DNA of 64,000 nucleotides from Bin87 sp965243255 (GTDB taxonomy: Bacteria > Chloroflexota > Dehalococcoidia > Lucifugimonadales > UBA3495), in assembly GCA_965243255.1 (NCBI GenBank), contig CBDEUH010000004.1, forward strand, positions 1,860,001-1,924,000, given 5' to 3'. The notes beneath the pieces were generated by a model. That model did no database searches. It saw nothing but the letters and a program-made list of their open reading frames with translations, and was not told the origin of the DNA. Positions within the stretch are counted from its first letter, which is position 1; the number at the start of each line of letters is the position of its first letter. This document shows positions 46,261 to 54,879 of the stretch, in pieces. The position numbers and the translations under genes were made by a program.

Positions 46261-46294
46261 CGGGGCGACCTTGAGAGTCGCCCCGAATCTTTTT
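46261..46294 (+). terminator. Rho-independent terminator after protein B
   Basis: CGGGGCGAC-CTTGAGA-GTCGCCCCG hairpin (46261-46285) followed by TCTTTTT. It ends the A/B transcription unit and lies before the convergent LLM gene. Confidence 0.88.
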
Positions 46295-46312
46295 GCGTTG
46301 CCTTGAGTCGCC

Positions 46313-47440
46313 TCAGTTGGCGGCGGCCAGGGACTCTTTACGGGCTTTGTCCTTGAAGTGTGGAATGATGTACTTGCCGAAGAGTCGCAGGGATTCAATC
46401 ACCTCTTCGTGAGTAACCGGTCCCACCTGGAAGAGGGGCATAATTTCGTCAACGCCCATGCGCTCATAGTCTTCGATGTACTTGATGCAGTCGTCGGGGT
46501 TGCCGATGCAGAAGCGGCCGCCGTCATCGATCAGGGAGCGGGAGCTGACCTCGTCGGCGCGGGCGGTGTCGGCGCGGACGGCCCGCTGGTAGTGCCACTG
46601 GTAATCGTCGGGCACGCGGGCCGGGTCGTAGCCCTGCCAGACGTAGGAGTCGCGGATGCGCTGCTGTTCGCGATACCAGTCGATGATGGTTTCGGCGCGC
46701 TGGAAGGCCTTTTCACGGTTCTCCATGCACAGGCCCACGGTGTTGCCGGCGACGCGGGGAAAGACGACCTTGGTGGCCGGCTCCGGGTTGGCAATGGCGT
46801 CACGATAGATCTGGATGAGGCCCTCGGCCCGCTCGAGGCCGACGCTGGTTTGGGCGAGGCAGCCCAGGCCCTGGCGGCCGACCTTCTCGGCCGTGAATTC
46901 CTGGCTCACAGCCTGCCAGATGGGCGGGTGTGGCTTTTGCACGGGCTTGGGAATAACTTCCCGAGGCGGAATGTCATAATGTTTTCCTGTAAAGGAGAAA
47001 GTCTCTTCAGTCCAGGCGCCGGGAATGATTTGAAGATACTCTTCAACCATTTCCGACACATCGGGGAGGTCGGCGCCGTAGGGCATCATCTGGTAGGGGT
47101 AGCCGGAGCGACCGATGCCCAGGTCAACCCGGCCGCCGGAGAGGACGTCGAGGGTGGCCAGGCGGGAGGCGACGTGCAGGGGATGATGCAGGGGGGCCAG
47201 CACGACGGCGATGCCCAGGCGCATATTGGTGGTGCGCTGGCTGAGGGCGGCCAGGGTAATGTCGGGGGCGCTGGAGTGGGACCACTCGGAACGGAAGTGG
47301 TGCTCCACGAACCAGACGGAGGTCATGCCCATTTCTTCGGCGAAGCAGACCTGCTCCATCATCTCGTGGAATTTGCGGGTTTCGCTGCGGTCGTCCCAGG
47401 GTTTGGGCACTTGAATTTGATAGAAAAGGCCGAGGTCCAT
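46313..47440 (-). CDS. LLM class flavin-dependent oxidoreductase (2)
   Basis: A 375-residue luciferase-like protein. MDLGLFYQIQVPKPWDDRSETRKFHEMMEQVCFAEEMGMTSVWFVEHHF; LAALSQRTTNMRLGIAVVLAPLHHPLHVASRLATLDVLSGGRVDLGIGRS; and NPDDCIKYIEDYERMG at the end are family marks. It is longer than the 351-residue paralogue and diverges from it. A TAGGAG precedes ATG 47440. Probably a monooxygenase; substrate unknown. Confidence 0.88.
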   Translation of the reverse strand: MDLGLFYQIQVPKPWDDRSETRKFHEMMEQVCFAEEMGMTSVWFVEHHFRSEWSHSSAPDITLAALSQRTTNMRLGIAVVLAPLHHPLHVASRLATLDVLSGGRVDLGIGRSGYPYQMMPYGADLPDVSEMVEEYLQIIPGAWTEETFSFTGKHYDIPPREVIPKPVQKPHPPIWQAVSQEFTAEKVGRQGLGCLAQTSVGLERAEGLIQIYRDAIANPEPATKVVFPRVAGNTVGLCMENREKAFQRAETIIDWYREQQRIRDSYVWQGYDPARVPDDYQWHYQRAVRADTARADEVSSRSLIDDGGRFCIGNPDDCIKYIEDYERMGVDEIMPLFQVGPVTHEEVIESLRLFGKYIIPHFKDKARKESLAAAN

Positions 47441-47500
47441 ACTGATACACTCCTACGGTCCTGGATGCTGTATTTATCTGGTGGCATTGTACCAGTTCAA

Positions 47501-47530
47501 TTGACACTTTTGCCGCCGCCGCCGTAGAAT
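47501..47530 (+). promoter_or_regulatory. Promoter of the stand-alone RAM-domain gene
   Basis: TTGACA (47501-47506) and TAGAAT (47525-47530) with an 18-bp spacer of GCC repeats. Confidence 0.65.
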
Positions 47531-47615
47531 TGGCCGACAATCGGAACGGCGTTGGCAACCGCGCCGTTCCGTCGCTACACCCCTTTACCCGGTACAAACA
47601 AGGAGACGCCAAGCC

Positions 47616-47852
47616 ATGGCAACCAAAGCCTTTCTGCTGGTGGAAACCGCCGTAGGACGCACCCGCGACGTGGCCAACACGCTGCGGGAGCTGGACGGCA
47701 TCGAGTCGGTGGACGTGGTAACCGGCCCCTACGACATCATCGCGGTGATCTCCGGCGACGATATGTCGGTGGTGGGCAACCTGGTTACCGAGAAGATTCA
47801 CACCGTGGTGGGAGTGGTCCGCACGGTGACGTGTGTCGCCGTGGATGCTTGA
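47616..47852 (+). CDS. Stand-alone Lrp/AsnC ligand-binding (RAM) domain protein
   Basis: A 78-residue protein, MATKAFLLVETAVGRTRDVANTLRELDGIESVDVVTGPYDIIAVISG.., that is the Lrp/AsnC C-terminal alpha-beta domain with no DNA-binding part. Such stand-alone domains assemble into rings and bind amino acids or other small ligands. Own promoter and, upstream of an acyl-CoA dehydrogenase, possibly a metabolite sensor (inference). Confidence 0.88.
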   Translation: MATKAFLLVETAVGRTRDVANTLRELDGIESVDVVTGPYDIIAVISGDDMSVVGNLVTEKIHTVVGVVRTVTCVAVDA

Positions 47853-47877
47853 CGCCATGCGCCGATTCTGACGGCCC

Positions 47878-47904
47878 TGGATTCCGGCGTAGTCCGGGAT
47901 GACG
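47878..47904. repeat. Dispersed palindromic repeat copy
   Basis: TGGATTCCGGCGTAGTCCGGGATGACG: a variant with a CCGG stem. It spans the apparent ATG at 47899 which is therefore not the start of the next gene. Confidence 0.6.
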
Positions 47905-47943
47905 AAACAGGGGCCGGGATGCCAAGCCAGAGTAGGAGGCCCC

Positions 47944-49119
47944 GTGGAGTATCGCTTTACTCCTGACGACGACCAGTTCCGCGGCGAACTGCGCCAATTC
48001 ATCCAGTCCGAGCTGCCCCCCGACTGGGAGGGCGGCGGCCGCTGGCCGGAGGAATACGACTGGGATTTCACCATGCACCTGCGGGGGCGGCTGGCCGAAA
48101 AGGGCTGGCTGACCATGCACTGGCCGGAGGAATACGGCGGGCAGGACGCGTCGCCGGTGCGCTCGGCCATCTACAACGAGGAGCTGGCGTATCTGCGGGC
48201 GCCGGGCCGGGATATTTTCGGCGTGCGGATGCTGGGGCCGACGCTGATGATTCACGGCAGCGAGGAGCAGAAGCAGGAGCATCTGCCGCCCATCGCGCGG
48301 GGGGAAATCCAGTGGTGCCAGGGGTACAGCGAGCCGGAGTCCGGCTCCGACCTGGCGTCGCTGAGCACGCGGGCGGTGCGGGACGGCGACGAGTACGTGA
48401 TCAACGGGGCGAAAATCTGGACGACGCTGGCGCATCGGTCGAACTGGATAATGTGCCTGGCGCGCACGGACCCGGAGGCGCCGCGGCACCGGGGCATCAG
48501 CTTCATCCTGGTGGACATGAAATCGCCAGGCGTGGAGGTGCGTCCGGTGATCAACATGGCCGGCGGGCACGAGTTCAACCAGGTGATATTTGACAACGTG
48601 CGGGTGCCGGCCAGCAACGTGGTGGGCGAGGAGAACCGGGGCTGGTACGTGGCGGTTACGCTGCTGGACTTTGAGCGCTCGGGCATCGACTACTCGGCCA
48701 TCGCGCGGCGGCTGCTGGACGACACGCGGGAGTATGCCGGCAAACTATCGAGGAGCGGCAGCAAAGTTACGCAGATTCCCTGGGTGCGCCACCTGCTGGC
48801 GGACCGCTACGTGGAGTGCGAAGTGGCGCGGCTGATGGCCTATAACGTGGCCTGGATGCAGGGGGAAGGACTGGTGCCCAACAAGGAAGCATCCATGAGC
48901 AAGGCTTTTGGCAGCGAAACGCTGCATCGCTCGGCCAATGCGGCGCTGGAAATTGCCGGAATGCCGGGGGCGCTGGCGCGGAACGAGGCGCGGGCGCCGC
49001 TGAAGGGGCGGCTGCCGGAGAACTGGATGATCAGCTTTTCGCACAAGATCGCCGGCGGCACGTCGGAGGTGCAGCGGGGCATTGTGGCCGGGCGGGGGCT
49101 GGGGCTTCCGCGGGGGTAG
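47944..49119 (+). CDS. Acyl-CoA dehydrogenase
   Basis: A 391-residue FAD enzyme. The GTG at 47944 has GGAGG 4-5 nt upstream; an ATG at 47899 is in a repeat. Seen: YSEPESGSDLASLSTRAVRDGDEYVINGAKIWTTLA (FAD/substrate loop), GVEVRPVINMAGGHEFNQVIFDNVRVP and the C-terminal MISFSHKIAGGTSEVQRGIVAGRGLGLPR. It oxidises an acyl-CoA to the enoyl form; chain specificity unknown. Confidence 0.9.
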   Translation: MEYRFTPDDDQFRGELRQFIQSELPPDWEGGGRWPEEYDWDFTMHLRGRLAEKGWLTMHWPEEYGGQDASPVRSAIYNEELAYLRAPGRDIFGVRMLGPTLMIHGSEEQKQEHLPPIARGEIQWCQGYSEPESGSDLASLSTRAVRDGDEYVINGAKIWTTLAHRSNWIMCLARTDPEAPRHRGISFILVDMKSPGVEVRPVINMAGGHEFNQVIFDNVRVPASNVVGEENRGWYVAVTLLDFERSGIDYSAIARRLLDDTREYAGKLSRSGSKVTQIPWVRHLLADRYVECEVARLMAYNVAWMQGEGLVPNKEASMSKAFGSETLHRSANAALEIAGMPGALARNEARAPLKGRLPENWMISFSHKIAGGTSEVQRGIVAGRGLGLPRG

Positions 49120-49123
49120 GCGT

Positions 49124-49190
49124 CCTTTGACGGGCTCAGGATGAGCGGGGTGGGTGGCCTTTGGTGGGCTCAAGATGAGCGGGGCGGGCC
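49124..49190. repeat. 34-bp tandem repeat (two copies) in ACAD-HTH gap
   Basis: CCTTTGACGGGCTCAGGATGAGCGGGG.. (49124) and CCTTTGGTGGGCTCAAGATGAGCGGGG.. (49158), period 34 bp. The HTH gene's stop and its last ~17 codons lie inside it. Confidence 0.65.
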
Positions 49191-49522
49191 AGGGAGGCGA
49201 ACACGGCGGCCTCCTCGGGGCTGAGGTCGCACATGGCGTAGCGGCAGCGGCGCAGCACCCGCAACACGGTTCGGGTGGTGATGGAAAAGCGCTCGGCGGC
49301 CTGGGTTATGGAAAGCCCCTCGCCGTGAATGACGGCGGCCATCCGCAGATCGTGGGCCATGCGCCGATACTTGATGAACCACTCCATATCGTCGAACTTG
49401 CAGCGAGACAGGGGACATTGGAAGCAGGAGACGGCCACCTCGCAGCCGGTGTCCTGGTAGATGTCGCTGCGGGGTTCTGCCATGCGGCGTTGGCGGGGCG
49501 GGATGGTATCGACAGCTAGCAT
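49136..49522 (-). CDS. Cys-cluster helix-turn-helix protein
   Basis: A 128-residue putative regulator. Cysteines C27, C33, C36, C41 (DTGCEVAVSCFQCPLSRCKFD) form a C-x5-C-x2-C-x4-C cluster fit for zinc or Fe-S. A homeodomain-like HTH follows (SITQAAERFSITTRTVLRVLRR, 71-92). ATG at 49522 has GGAG 7 nt upstream; a second ATG (49528) is too close to it. The last ~17 residues are read from a repeat. Promoter and palindrome at 49543-49588 suggest autoregulation. Confidence 0.7.
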   Translation of the reverse strand: MLAVDTIPPRQRRMAEPRSDIYQDTGCEVAVSCFQCPLSRCKFDDMEWFIKYRRMAHDLRMAAVIHGEGLSITQAAERFSITTRTVLRVLRRCRYAMCDLSPEEAAVFASLARPAHLEPTKGHPPRSS

Positions 49523-49542
49523 GGTCATTCTCCGAAACTGAC

Positions 49543-49588
49543 GTTCTAGAATTGGGGTATTATAGAACGAAGATTCGGTTGTCGTCAA
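49543..49588 (-). promoter_or_regulatory. Promoter with overlapping operator-like palindrome
   Basis: On the minus strand TTGACG (49588-49583) and TATAAT (49564-49559), 18-bp spacer. CGTTCTA (49542-49548) and TAGAACG (49563-49569) form a palindrome that covers the -10. Confidence 0.72.
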
Positions 49589-49633
49589 TCCCTCTGCCCG
49601 ATGTGCTAACATCAGTGGCAAGGCGGTGTTGCG

Positions 49634-50005
49634 ATGTTGCGATTTCTCTGGCCCCTGCTGCTGATGTTCGGCCCACAGCTGGCCCCGCGAGTCATCAAGT
49701 TCGTGCGGGCGGTGTGGCGTTTGCACAAGGACCGTCGGGTGAACATTCTGACCAAGCTGCTGGTGCCGCTGGCGCTGGTGTACGCGGTCTGGCCGTGGGA
49801 CTTTATTCGGGACCACATTCCCTTTGGCCTGGGGCGGTACGATGACATCATCATCTTCGGGCTGGCGCTGTTCATATTCTGGAAGCTGTGCCCGCCGGCC
49901 GTGGTTCGGGAGCACATGGGGGAGCCGCCGCCGCCCCGGCCGGAAGACCGGGACCCGGACAGCGTGGTGGACGGTCAGGCCCGGCCCACTGACGATAGCG
50001 ACTAA
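49634..50005 (+). CDS. DUF1232 (YkvA-like) membrane protein
   Basis: A 123-residue protein. NILTKLLVPLALVYAVWPWDFIRDHIPFGLGRYDDIIIFGLALFIFW matches YkvA/DUF1232 (two helices around a P-W-D-x-I-P-D-like turn). A Pro-rich hydrophilic tail follows. Function unknown. It starts 35 bp upstream of hemW's cluster. Confidence 0.75.
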   Translation: MLRFLWPLLLMFGPQLAPRVIKFVRAVWRLHKDRRVNILTKLLVPLALVYAVWPWDFIRDHIPFGLGRYDDIIIFGLALFIFWKLCPPAVVREHMGEPPPPRPEDRDPDSVVDGQARPTDDSD

Positions 50006-50031
50006 GGGCGCAGTAGTGAGCGCGGCGGACC

Positions 50032-51246
50032 ATGCAGCAAGACGGCATCTCCCTGTACGTCCACGTCCCGTTCTGCCTGACCAAGTGCCCCTACTGCGAT
50101 TTCAACACGTACCAGGGCATTGAAGGGCAGTTCGGCGATTTCCTGACGGCGGCAACCGGAGAGATTGGGGCCTGGGCGCGGGCATTGGGCCGGCCGGCGG
50201 TGAACAGCATCTTCCTGGGCGGCGGGACGCCATCCTACCTGCCGTCCGGGGACGTGGGCCGGATACTGTACGCCATCGCCGCAGGCTACGACGTTAGGGC
50301 CGAGGCCGAGATAACGGCGGAGTGCAACCCCAACGACCTGAGCGACGCCCGCTGCGCCGAGCTGCGCGCCGCCGGCATCAACCGGGTGAGCATCGGGGTG
50401 CAGAGCATGGACAACGGGCTACTGGCGATGCTGGGCCGTCGCCACGACGCCGACGAGGCCGTGGCCGCGCTGGACGCGTGCCGTCGGGCCGGTTTTGATA
50501 ACGTGAACCTGGACCTGATGTACGGGCTGCCCCAGCAGACGCTGGCGCAGTGGCAGGACACGGTGGCGCGGACGCTGGCGCTGGAGCCGGAACACCTGTC
50601 GCTGTATTCGCTGACGCTGGAAGAGGGGACGCCGCTGCGCCGCTGGGTTGAGCAGGGCCGGCTACCGGAGCCGGACGCCGATTTGGCCGCCGATATGTAC
50701 GACCACGCTCGCGCCGCCCTGGCCGACGCCGGCTATCACCACTACGAGATCAGCAACTGGTGCCGCGCCGGGCGGGAGTCGGAGCATAACCTGGCCTACT
50801 GGCGCAACCTGCAATGGCTGGGCGTTGGGCCGGGGGCGCATTCGTCGCTGGGCATCGACGAGGCCGGGGGCATCGTACGGTTCTGGACGGTGCGCTCGCC
50901 GCGGGATTATGCGGGCAAGGCGGCGGAGTGGGCGGCGACGGCCGGGCGGTGGGCGTCGGTGACGGCGGCGGGCATCGACGGCGTGCCGACGGTTGACGGG
51001 CTGGAGGTTATCGACGAAGCGACGGCAGCGGCGGAGACGATGTTCCTGGGGCTGCGCCTGCTGGACGGGATGGACGTTGCGGCGGCGTCGGAGAAGACAG
51101 GCATCGACCTGCTGGGCCGTTATCAAACCGAGCTGGCGGAGCTGACGGCGGAGGGGTTGCTGGTATGGGAAGGGGACGGCCGGCTGCGTCTGACGCAGGA
51201 TGCCTACCTGGTGGCGAACCAGGTATTCACCCGGTTTTTGGTATGA
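50032..51246 (+). CDS. hemW: Radical SAM heme chaperone HemW
   Basis: A 404-residue radical SAM protein. The cluster motif is PFCLTKCPYCDFNT (CxxxCxxC), with the SAM region GGGTPSYL and NRVSIGVQSMDNGLL. The end has the HemW C-domain (GLRLLDGMDVAAASEKTG..). HemW inserts heme into respiratory enzymes; it lacks the extra Cys of HemN oxygen-independent coproporphyrinogen oxidase. Follows DUF1232 gene. Confidence 0.92.
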   Translation: MQQDGISLYVHVPFCLTKCPYCDFNTYQGIEGQFGDFLTAATGEIGAWARALGRPAVNSIFLGGGTPSYLPSGDVGRILYAIAAGYDVRAEAEITAECNPNDLSDARCAELRAAGINRVSIGVQSMDNGLLAMLGRRHDADEAVAALDACRRAGFDNVNLDLMYGLPQQTLAQWQDTVARTLALEPEHLSLYSLTLEEGTPLRRWVEQGRLPEPDADLAADMYDHARAALADAGYHHYEISNWCRAGRESEHNLAYWRNLQWLGVGPGAHSSLGIDEAGGIVRFWTVRSPRDYAGKAAEWAATAGRWASVTAAGIDGVPTVDGLEVIDEATAAAETMFLGLRLLDGMDVAAASEKTGIDLLGRYQTELAELTAEGLLVWEGDGRLRLTQDAYLVANQVFTRFLV

Positions 51247-51291
51247 TGACCGGCGACCAACCCGATTGCGAACTCCCCACGGAGGTTATAC

Positions 51292-52518
51292 ATGGCGGTA
51301 CAGCCCTACACCGTATCCGTTTCCGACGAGGCGCTGGAAGACCTCAAGCACCGGCTGGCTCACGCGCGCTGGCCCGACGAAATCCCCGGCGCCGAGTGGG
51401 ATTACGGCTCGAACCTGGACTACATCAAGGAGCTGGTCGCCTACTGGCGGGACGGGTACGACTGGCGCAAGGCGGAGGCCGGCCTGAACGCGTTCGCCAA
51501 CTTCTACACCACCATCGAGGGGCAGGGCATCCATTTCATCCACGAGAAGGGCAAGGGGCCCAACCCCATGCCCATCATCGTGACCCACGGCTGGCCCGGC
51601 TCCATCTATGAGATGCACAAGATCATTCCATTGCTGACCGACCCGGCCAGTCACGGCGGGGATGCCAACGACTCTTTTGACGTCATCGTGCCGTCGATGC
51701 CCGGGTACGGGTTCAGCGCGCAGACCCGGGAGCGGGGGATGAACACCCGCCGCATCGCCGAGCTGTGGGACAAGCTGATGGCCAACGAGCTGGGCTACCA
51801 GCGCTACGCGGCGCAGGGCGGCGACTGGGGCGCCGGGGTAACGGCGCGGCTGGGCTTCCATCATTCGGACCACGTGCTGGGTATACACACCACGTCGGTA
51901 ACCCAGGCCATTCCCTACCAGGGGGCGAGCCTGCAGGGGTTGAGTATGCGGGAGCGGCTGGAGCAGGTCATCGGCACGCCCCAGGGGGGCTATCGCCGGG
52001 ACTTCGCCGCCGGCCTGTCGGACGAGGAGCTGACGATGATTGACCAGCGGGTGGCCTGGGCCGCCGCCGAGGGCGGCTACGCTCACATCCAGGGCACCAA
52101 GCCGCAGACGCTGGCCTACGGACTGAACGACTCGCCGGTGGGGCTGTGCGCCTGGATCGTGGAAAAGTACCGCACCTGGAGCGATTGTAACGGGGACGTG
52201 GAAAGCGTGTACACCAAGGACGACCTGCTGACCACGGTGATGATTTACTGGACAACGCAGACCATCAACTCCAGCACGCGGCTGTACTACGAGAACGGCC
52301 GGACGCCGTGGTACTTCGGGCCGGAGGATCGCATCAACGTGCCCTGCGCCATCGCGGTGTTTCCCAAGGAGCTGTCCACGCCGCCGCGGGCCTGGGCGGA
52401 GCGAACTTACAACGTGCAGCGCTGGACCGAGATGGACAGCGGCGGCCACTTCGCCGCGCTGGAGAAGCCGGCGGAACTGGTGGCCGACATGCGGGAGTTC
52501 TTCCGCGGCCTGCGCTGA
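51292..52518 (+). CDS. Epoxide hydrolase
   Basis: A 408-residue enzyme. N-terminal EHN domain (SDEALEDLKHRLAHARWPDEIPGAEWDYG), then the alpha/beta core: HGWPGS oxyanion motif, nucleophile Asp in QGGDWGAG (residue ~181) and His in SGGHFAALE near the end. Tyr residues of the lid are present. It opens epoxides to diols. It lies in a block of oxidative catabolic genes. Confidence 0.9.
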   Translation: MAVQPYTVSVSDEALEDLKHRLAHARWPDEIPGAEWDYGSNLDYIKELVAYWRDGYDWRKAEAGLNAFANFYTTIEGQGIHFIHEKGKGPNPMPIIVTHGWPGSIYEMHKIIPLLTDPASHGGDANDSFDVIVPSMPGYGFSAQTRERGMNTRRIAELWDKLMANELGYQRYAAQGGDWGAGVTARLGFHHSDHVLGIHTTSVTQAIPYQGASLQGLSMRERLEQVIGTPQGGYRRDFAAGLSDEELTMIDQRVAWAAAEGGYAHIQGTKPQTLAYGLNDSPVGLCAWIVEKYRTWSDCNGDVESVYTKDDLLTTVMIYWTTQTINSSTRLYYENGRTPWYFGPEDRINVPCAIAVFPKELSTPPRAWAERTYNVQRWTEMDSGGHFAALEKPAELVADMREFFRGLR

Positions 52519-52595
52519 TGCTGACAGCATGGCCCAAACCCGCTAACATAGCGGGCATCACCGGTAATGCACCATCACAAGGAGGAATCCGTTAG

Positions 52596-53780
52596 ATGAT
52601 TACCAAGTTTGGCAGCCTTTGGGCCGGCAACGTCGATATGGACAATCCGGGCTACCAGGGCACACCAGCCAACGACCGCTGGCTATCCGACGAGGAGCTG
52701 GCCGGCGGCGGCATCAAGAAGGCCGAAGAAATCGCAATCGCCATGGACCGCCTGGGTTACGATACCTTCTGGGCGGCGGAGCATCACTTCCAGCGTGAGG
52801 GCTACGAGGTCATTCCCAACTTGCTGATGCTGTGGGTGCACCTGGCCCACCTGACCAAGAACCTGCGCTACGGGTGCGGCTTCAACATCAACCCCATGTG
52901 GAACCCGCTGCGGCTGGCCGAGGACTACGCCACCGCCGACTGGCTGACCGACGGCCGGGTGCGCTTCGGCGTGGGCCGGGGCTACCACACCCGCGAGGTG
53001 GAGGCGTTCGGCTCGCCCATCATGGACCAGAACGCCAACCGCGAGCTGTTCGAGGAGCAGGTGGAGGTGATGTGGAAGGCGTTTAACCAGCGCAGTTTTT
53101 CCCATCACGGCAAGCACTACGACATTCCGCCCAACGTGCCCTATCGCGGCTACGACCTGGAAGAGATTACGCTGGTGCCACGCCCAAAGTACGACGTTGA
53201 GTGGTGGCAGCCGGTGGTGTCGGCCAGCGACCGGGCCATCAACTTCATGGCCAAGTGGGGCATCAAGGGCATCATCGGCGGCGGCGCGGCCACGGGCGGC
53301 GCCAGCGACGACGTCATCAAGCGCTGGCAGGCCATCCACGCCGAGCACGGCAAGGACTGGAAGCTGGGCGAGGGCCTCATCGTGGGCTACTCGGTGCAGA
53401 TTGCCAACTCCGAGAAGGAGGCCATGGACCAAGCGCGCCTGTGGATGGAGGAACGGGTCAAGATGTTCGGGCCGTTGGGCTTCATCGCCGGGCTGACCCA
53501 GGAGCAGCTGGACGCGCTGAACGCCTTTGGACGTCCGGTTCCCCAGGGTTTGAAGATGCCTACGATTGAGGAGTCGGTGGCCGCCGGCCAGTACCTGGTT
53601 GGTCCGCCGGAGCGCATCGTCGAGCAGCTGATGGAGGTGCAGGAGCGCTATCCCGGCCTGGAGGAAATCAACATCGGCGTTACGAACATGGGAATGCCGA
53701 CCAGCGCGTCCATGGAGCAGCTGGAGTGGTTCGCCAGCGACGTGATGCCGCACTTCACCAAGCAGGGCGCGGACAACTAA
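52596..53780 (+). CDS. LLM class flavin-dependent oxidoreductase (3)
   Basis: A 394-residue luciferase-like protein, third in the window. MITKFGSLWAGNVDMDNPGYQGT..; YDTFWAAEHHFQREGYEVIPNLLMLWVHLAHLTKNLRYGCGFNINPMWNPLRLAEDYATADWLTDGRVRFGVGRGYHTREVEAFGS are characteristic. AGGAGG is upstream of the ATG. Substrate unknown; it follows the epoxide hydrolase by 77 bp. Confidence 0.9.
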   Translation: MITKFGSLWAGNVDMDNPGYQGTPANDRWLSDEELAGGGIKKAEEIAIAMDRLGYDTFWAAEHHFQREGYEVIPNLLMLWVHLAHLTKNLRYGCGFNINPMWNPLRLAEDYATADWLTDGRVRFGVGRGYHTREVEAFGSPIMDQNANRELFEEQVEVMWKAFNQRSFSHHGKHYDIPPNVPYRGYDLEEITLVPRPKYDVEWWQPVVSASDRAINFMAKWGIKGIIGGGAATGGASDDVIKRWQAIHAEHGKDWKLGEGLIVGYSVQIANSEKEAMDQARLWMEERVKMFGPLGFIAGLTQEQLDALNAFGRPVPQGLKMPTIEESVAAGQYLVGPPERIVEQLMEVQERYPGLEEINIGVTNMGMPTSASMEQLEWFASDVMPHFTKQGADN

Positions 53781-53810
53781 CCAGCGTCCGGAGCGCATTC
53801 AGAGCCGGCG

Positions 53811-54875
53811 GTGTCCAGTCGCCGGCCTGATGGATGCCCGGTTCTATTGACGTTGGCCTTGCTCGCTGAATCCCGACCCCCCACCGCCGTAGTCGGCGCC
53901 ACCACCTGGGGCGCTACGCTGAGCGTCCTGCTGGCCCGCGCCGGCGTTGGCGTCAGGCTGCTCTGCCGCACGCCTGACGAGGCGGACGCCCTGCGACAAG
54001 CGGGGGAGCACTCCCGGCGTTTGCCCGGCGTTCCCTTTCCGCCCAACCTTCTGACCGAGCATGACCCGGCGACCGCGCTGTGCGACACCCGGCTGATAAT
54101 CGTCGCCGTACCCTCAGATCGCTTCCGGCAGAACGTCCGGCGCATTGCCGCGCACGTGCCGTCGGACGCCGTGGTGCTCAGCGTAACCAAGGGGCTGGAA
54201 CTGCCGGGCGGGTTGCGGATGAGCCAGGTGCTGAGCGAGGAGCTGCCCAATCACTGGCCGGGACTGTTCGCCGTGCTGTCCGGCCCCAACCTGGCCGGGG
54301 AGATTATCGCGGGCAAGCCGGCGCTGACGGTGGCCGCCGCCGCGGATGAATCGACGCGGCAGCTGGTGCAGGACACGTTGATGTCGCCGGCCTTTCGGGT
54401 CTATACCAGCGACGACCTGGTGGGCGCCGAGCTGGGCGGATCGTTGAAGAACATCCTGGCGCTGGCGTCGGGGATCGCCGACGGGCTGGAAGTGGGCGAC
54501 AACGCGAAGGCGGCGATGCTGACCCGCGGCCTGAGCGAAATCGGCCGGCTGGGCATCGCCGCCGGGGCGCAGCTGTTGACCTTCGCCGGGCTGGCCGGGC
54601 TGGGCGACGTGATGGCGACCTGCAGCAGTCCGTTGAGTCGCAACCGGCGGGTGGGCGAGGAGCTGGCCAGGGGGCGGAGGTTGCCGGAGATCCTGGCGGA
54701 TATGGACGCCGTGGCCGAGGGGGTCAACACGACGATAGCCGCGCTGGAGATGGCCGAGCGGCTGGAAGTTGATATGCCCATCACCCGGCTGATGTCGCAG
54801 GTGTTGTTTGAGGGACTGCCGGCGGCCGAGTGCATCCCAGCGCTGATGGAGCGACCGCCGCGCTCGGAGTGGTAG
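53811..54875 (+). CDS. gpsA: Glycerol-3-phosphate dehydrogenase (NAD(P)+)
   Basis: A ~340-residue enzyme making glycerol-3-phosphate. The nucleotide loop is VGATTWGATL (less usual than GAGSWGTAL), with NAD-binding FAVPSDRFR-type strand, catalytic Lys regions SVTKGLELPG and LGGSLKNILALASGIADGL. The start is uncertain: GTG 53811, TTG 53847, TTG 53853. The frame has no ATG. Convergent with ispH. Confidence 0.92.
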   Translation: MSSRRPDGCPVLLTLALLAESRPPTAVVGATTWGATLSVLLARAGVGVRLLCRTPDEADALRQAGEHSRRLPGVPFPPNLLTEHDPATALCDTRLIIVAVPSDRFRQNVRRIAAHVPSDAVVLSVTKGLELPGGLRMSQVLSEELPNHWPGLFAVLSGPNLAGEIIAGKPALTVAAAADESTRQLVQDTLMSPAFRVYTSDDLVGAELGGSLKNILALASGIADGLEVGDNAKAAMLTRGLSEIGRLGIAAGAQLLTFAGLAGLGDVMATCSSPLSRNRRVGEELARGRRLPEILADMDAVAEGVNTTIAALEMAERLEVDMPITRLMSQVLFEGLPAAECIPALMERPPRSEW

Positions 54876-54879
54876 CGGG

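Noticed and set aside
47899..47943. ATG at 47899 as start of the acyl-CoA dehydrogenase
   Set aside because: It is inside a palindromic repeat; the GTG at 47944 has GGAGG at the right spacing.
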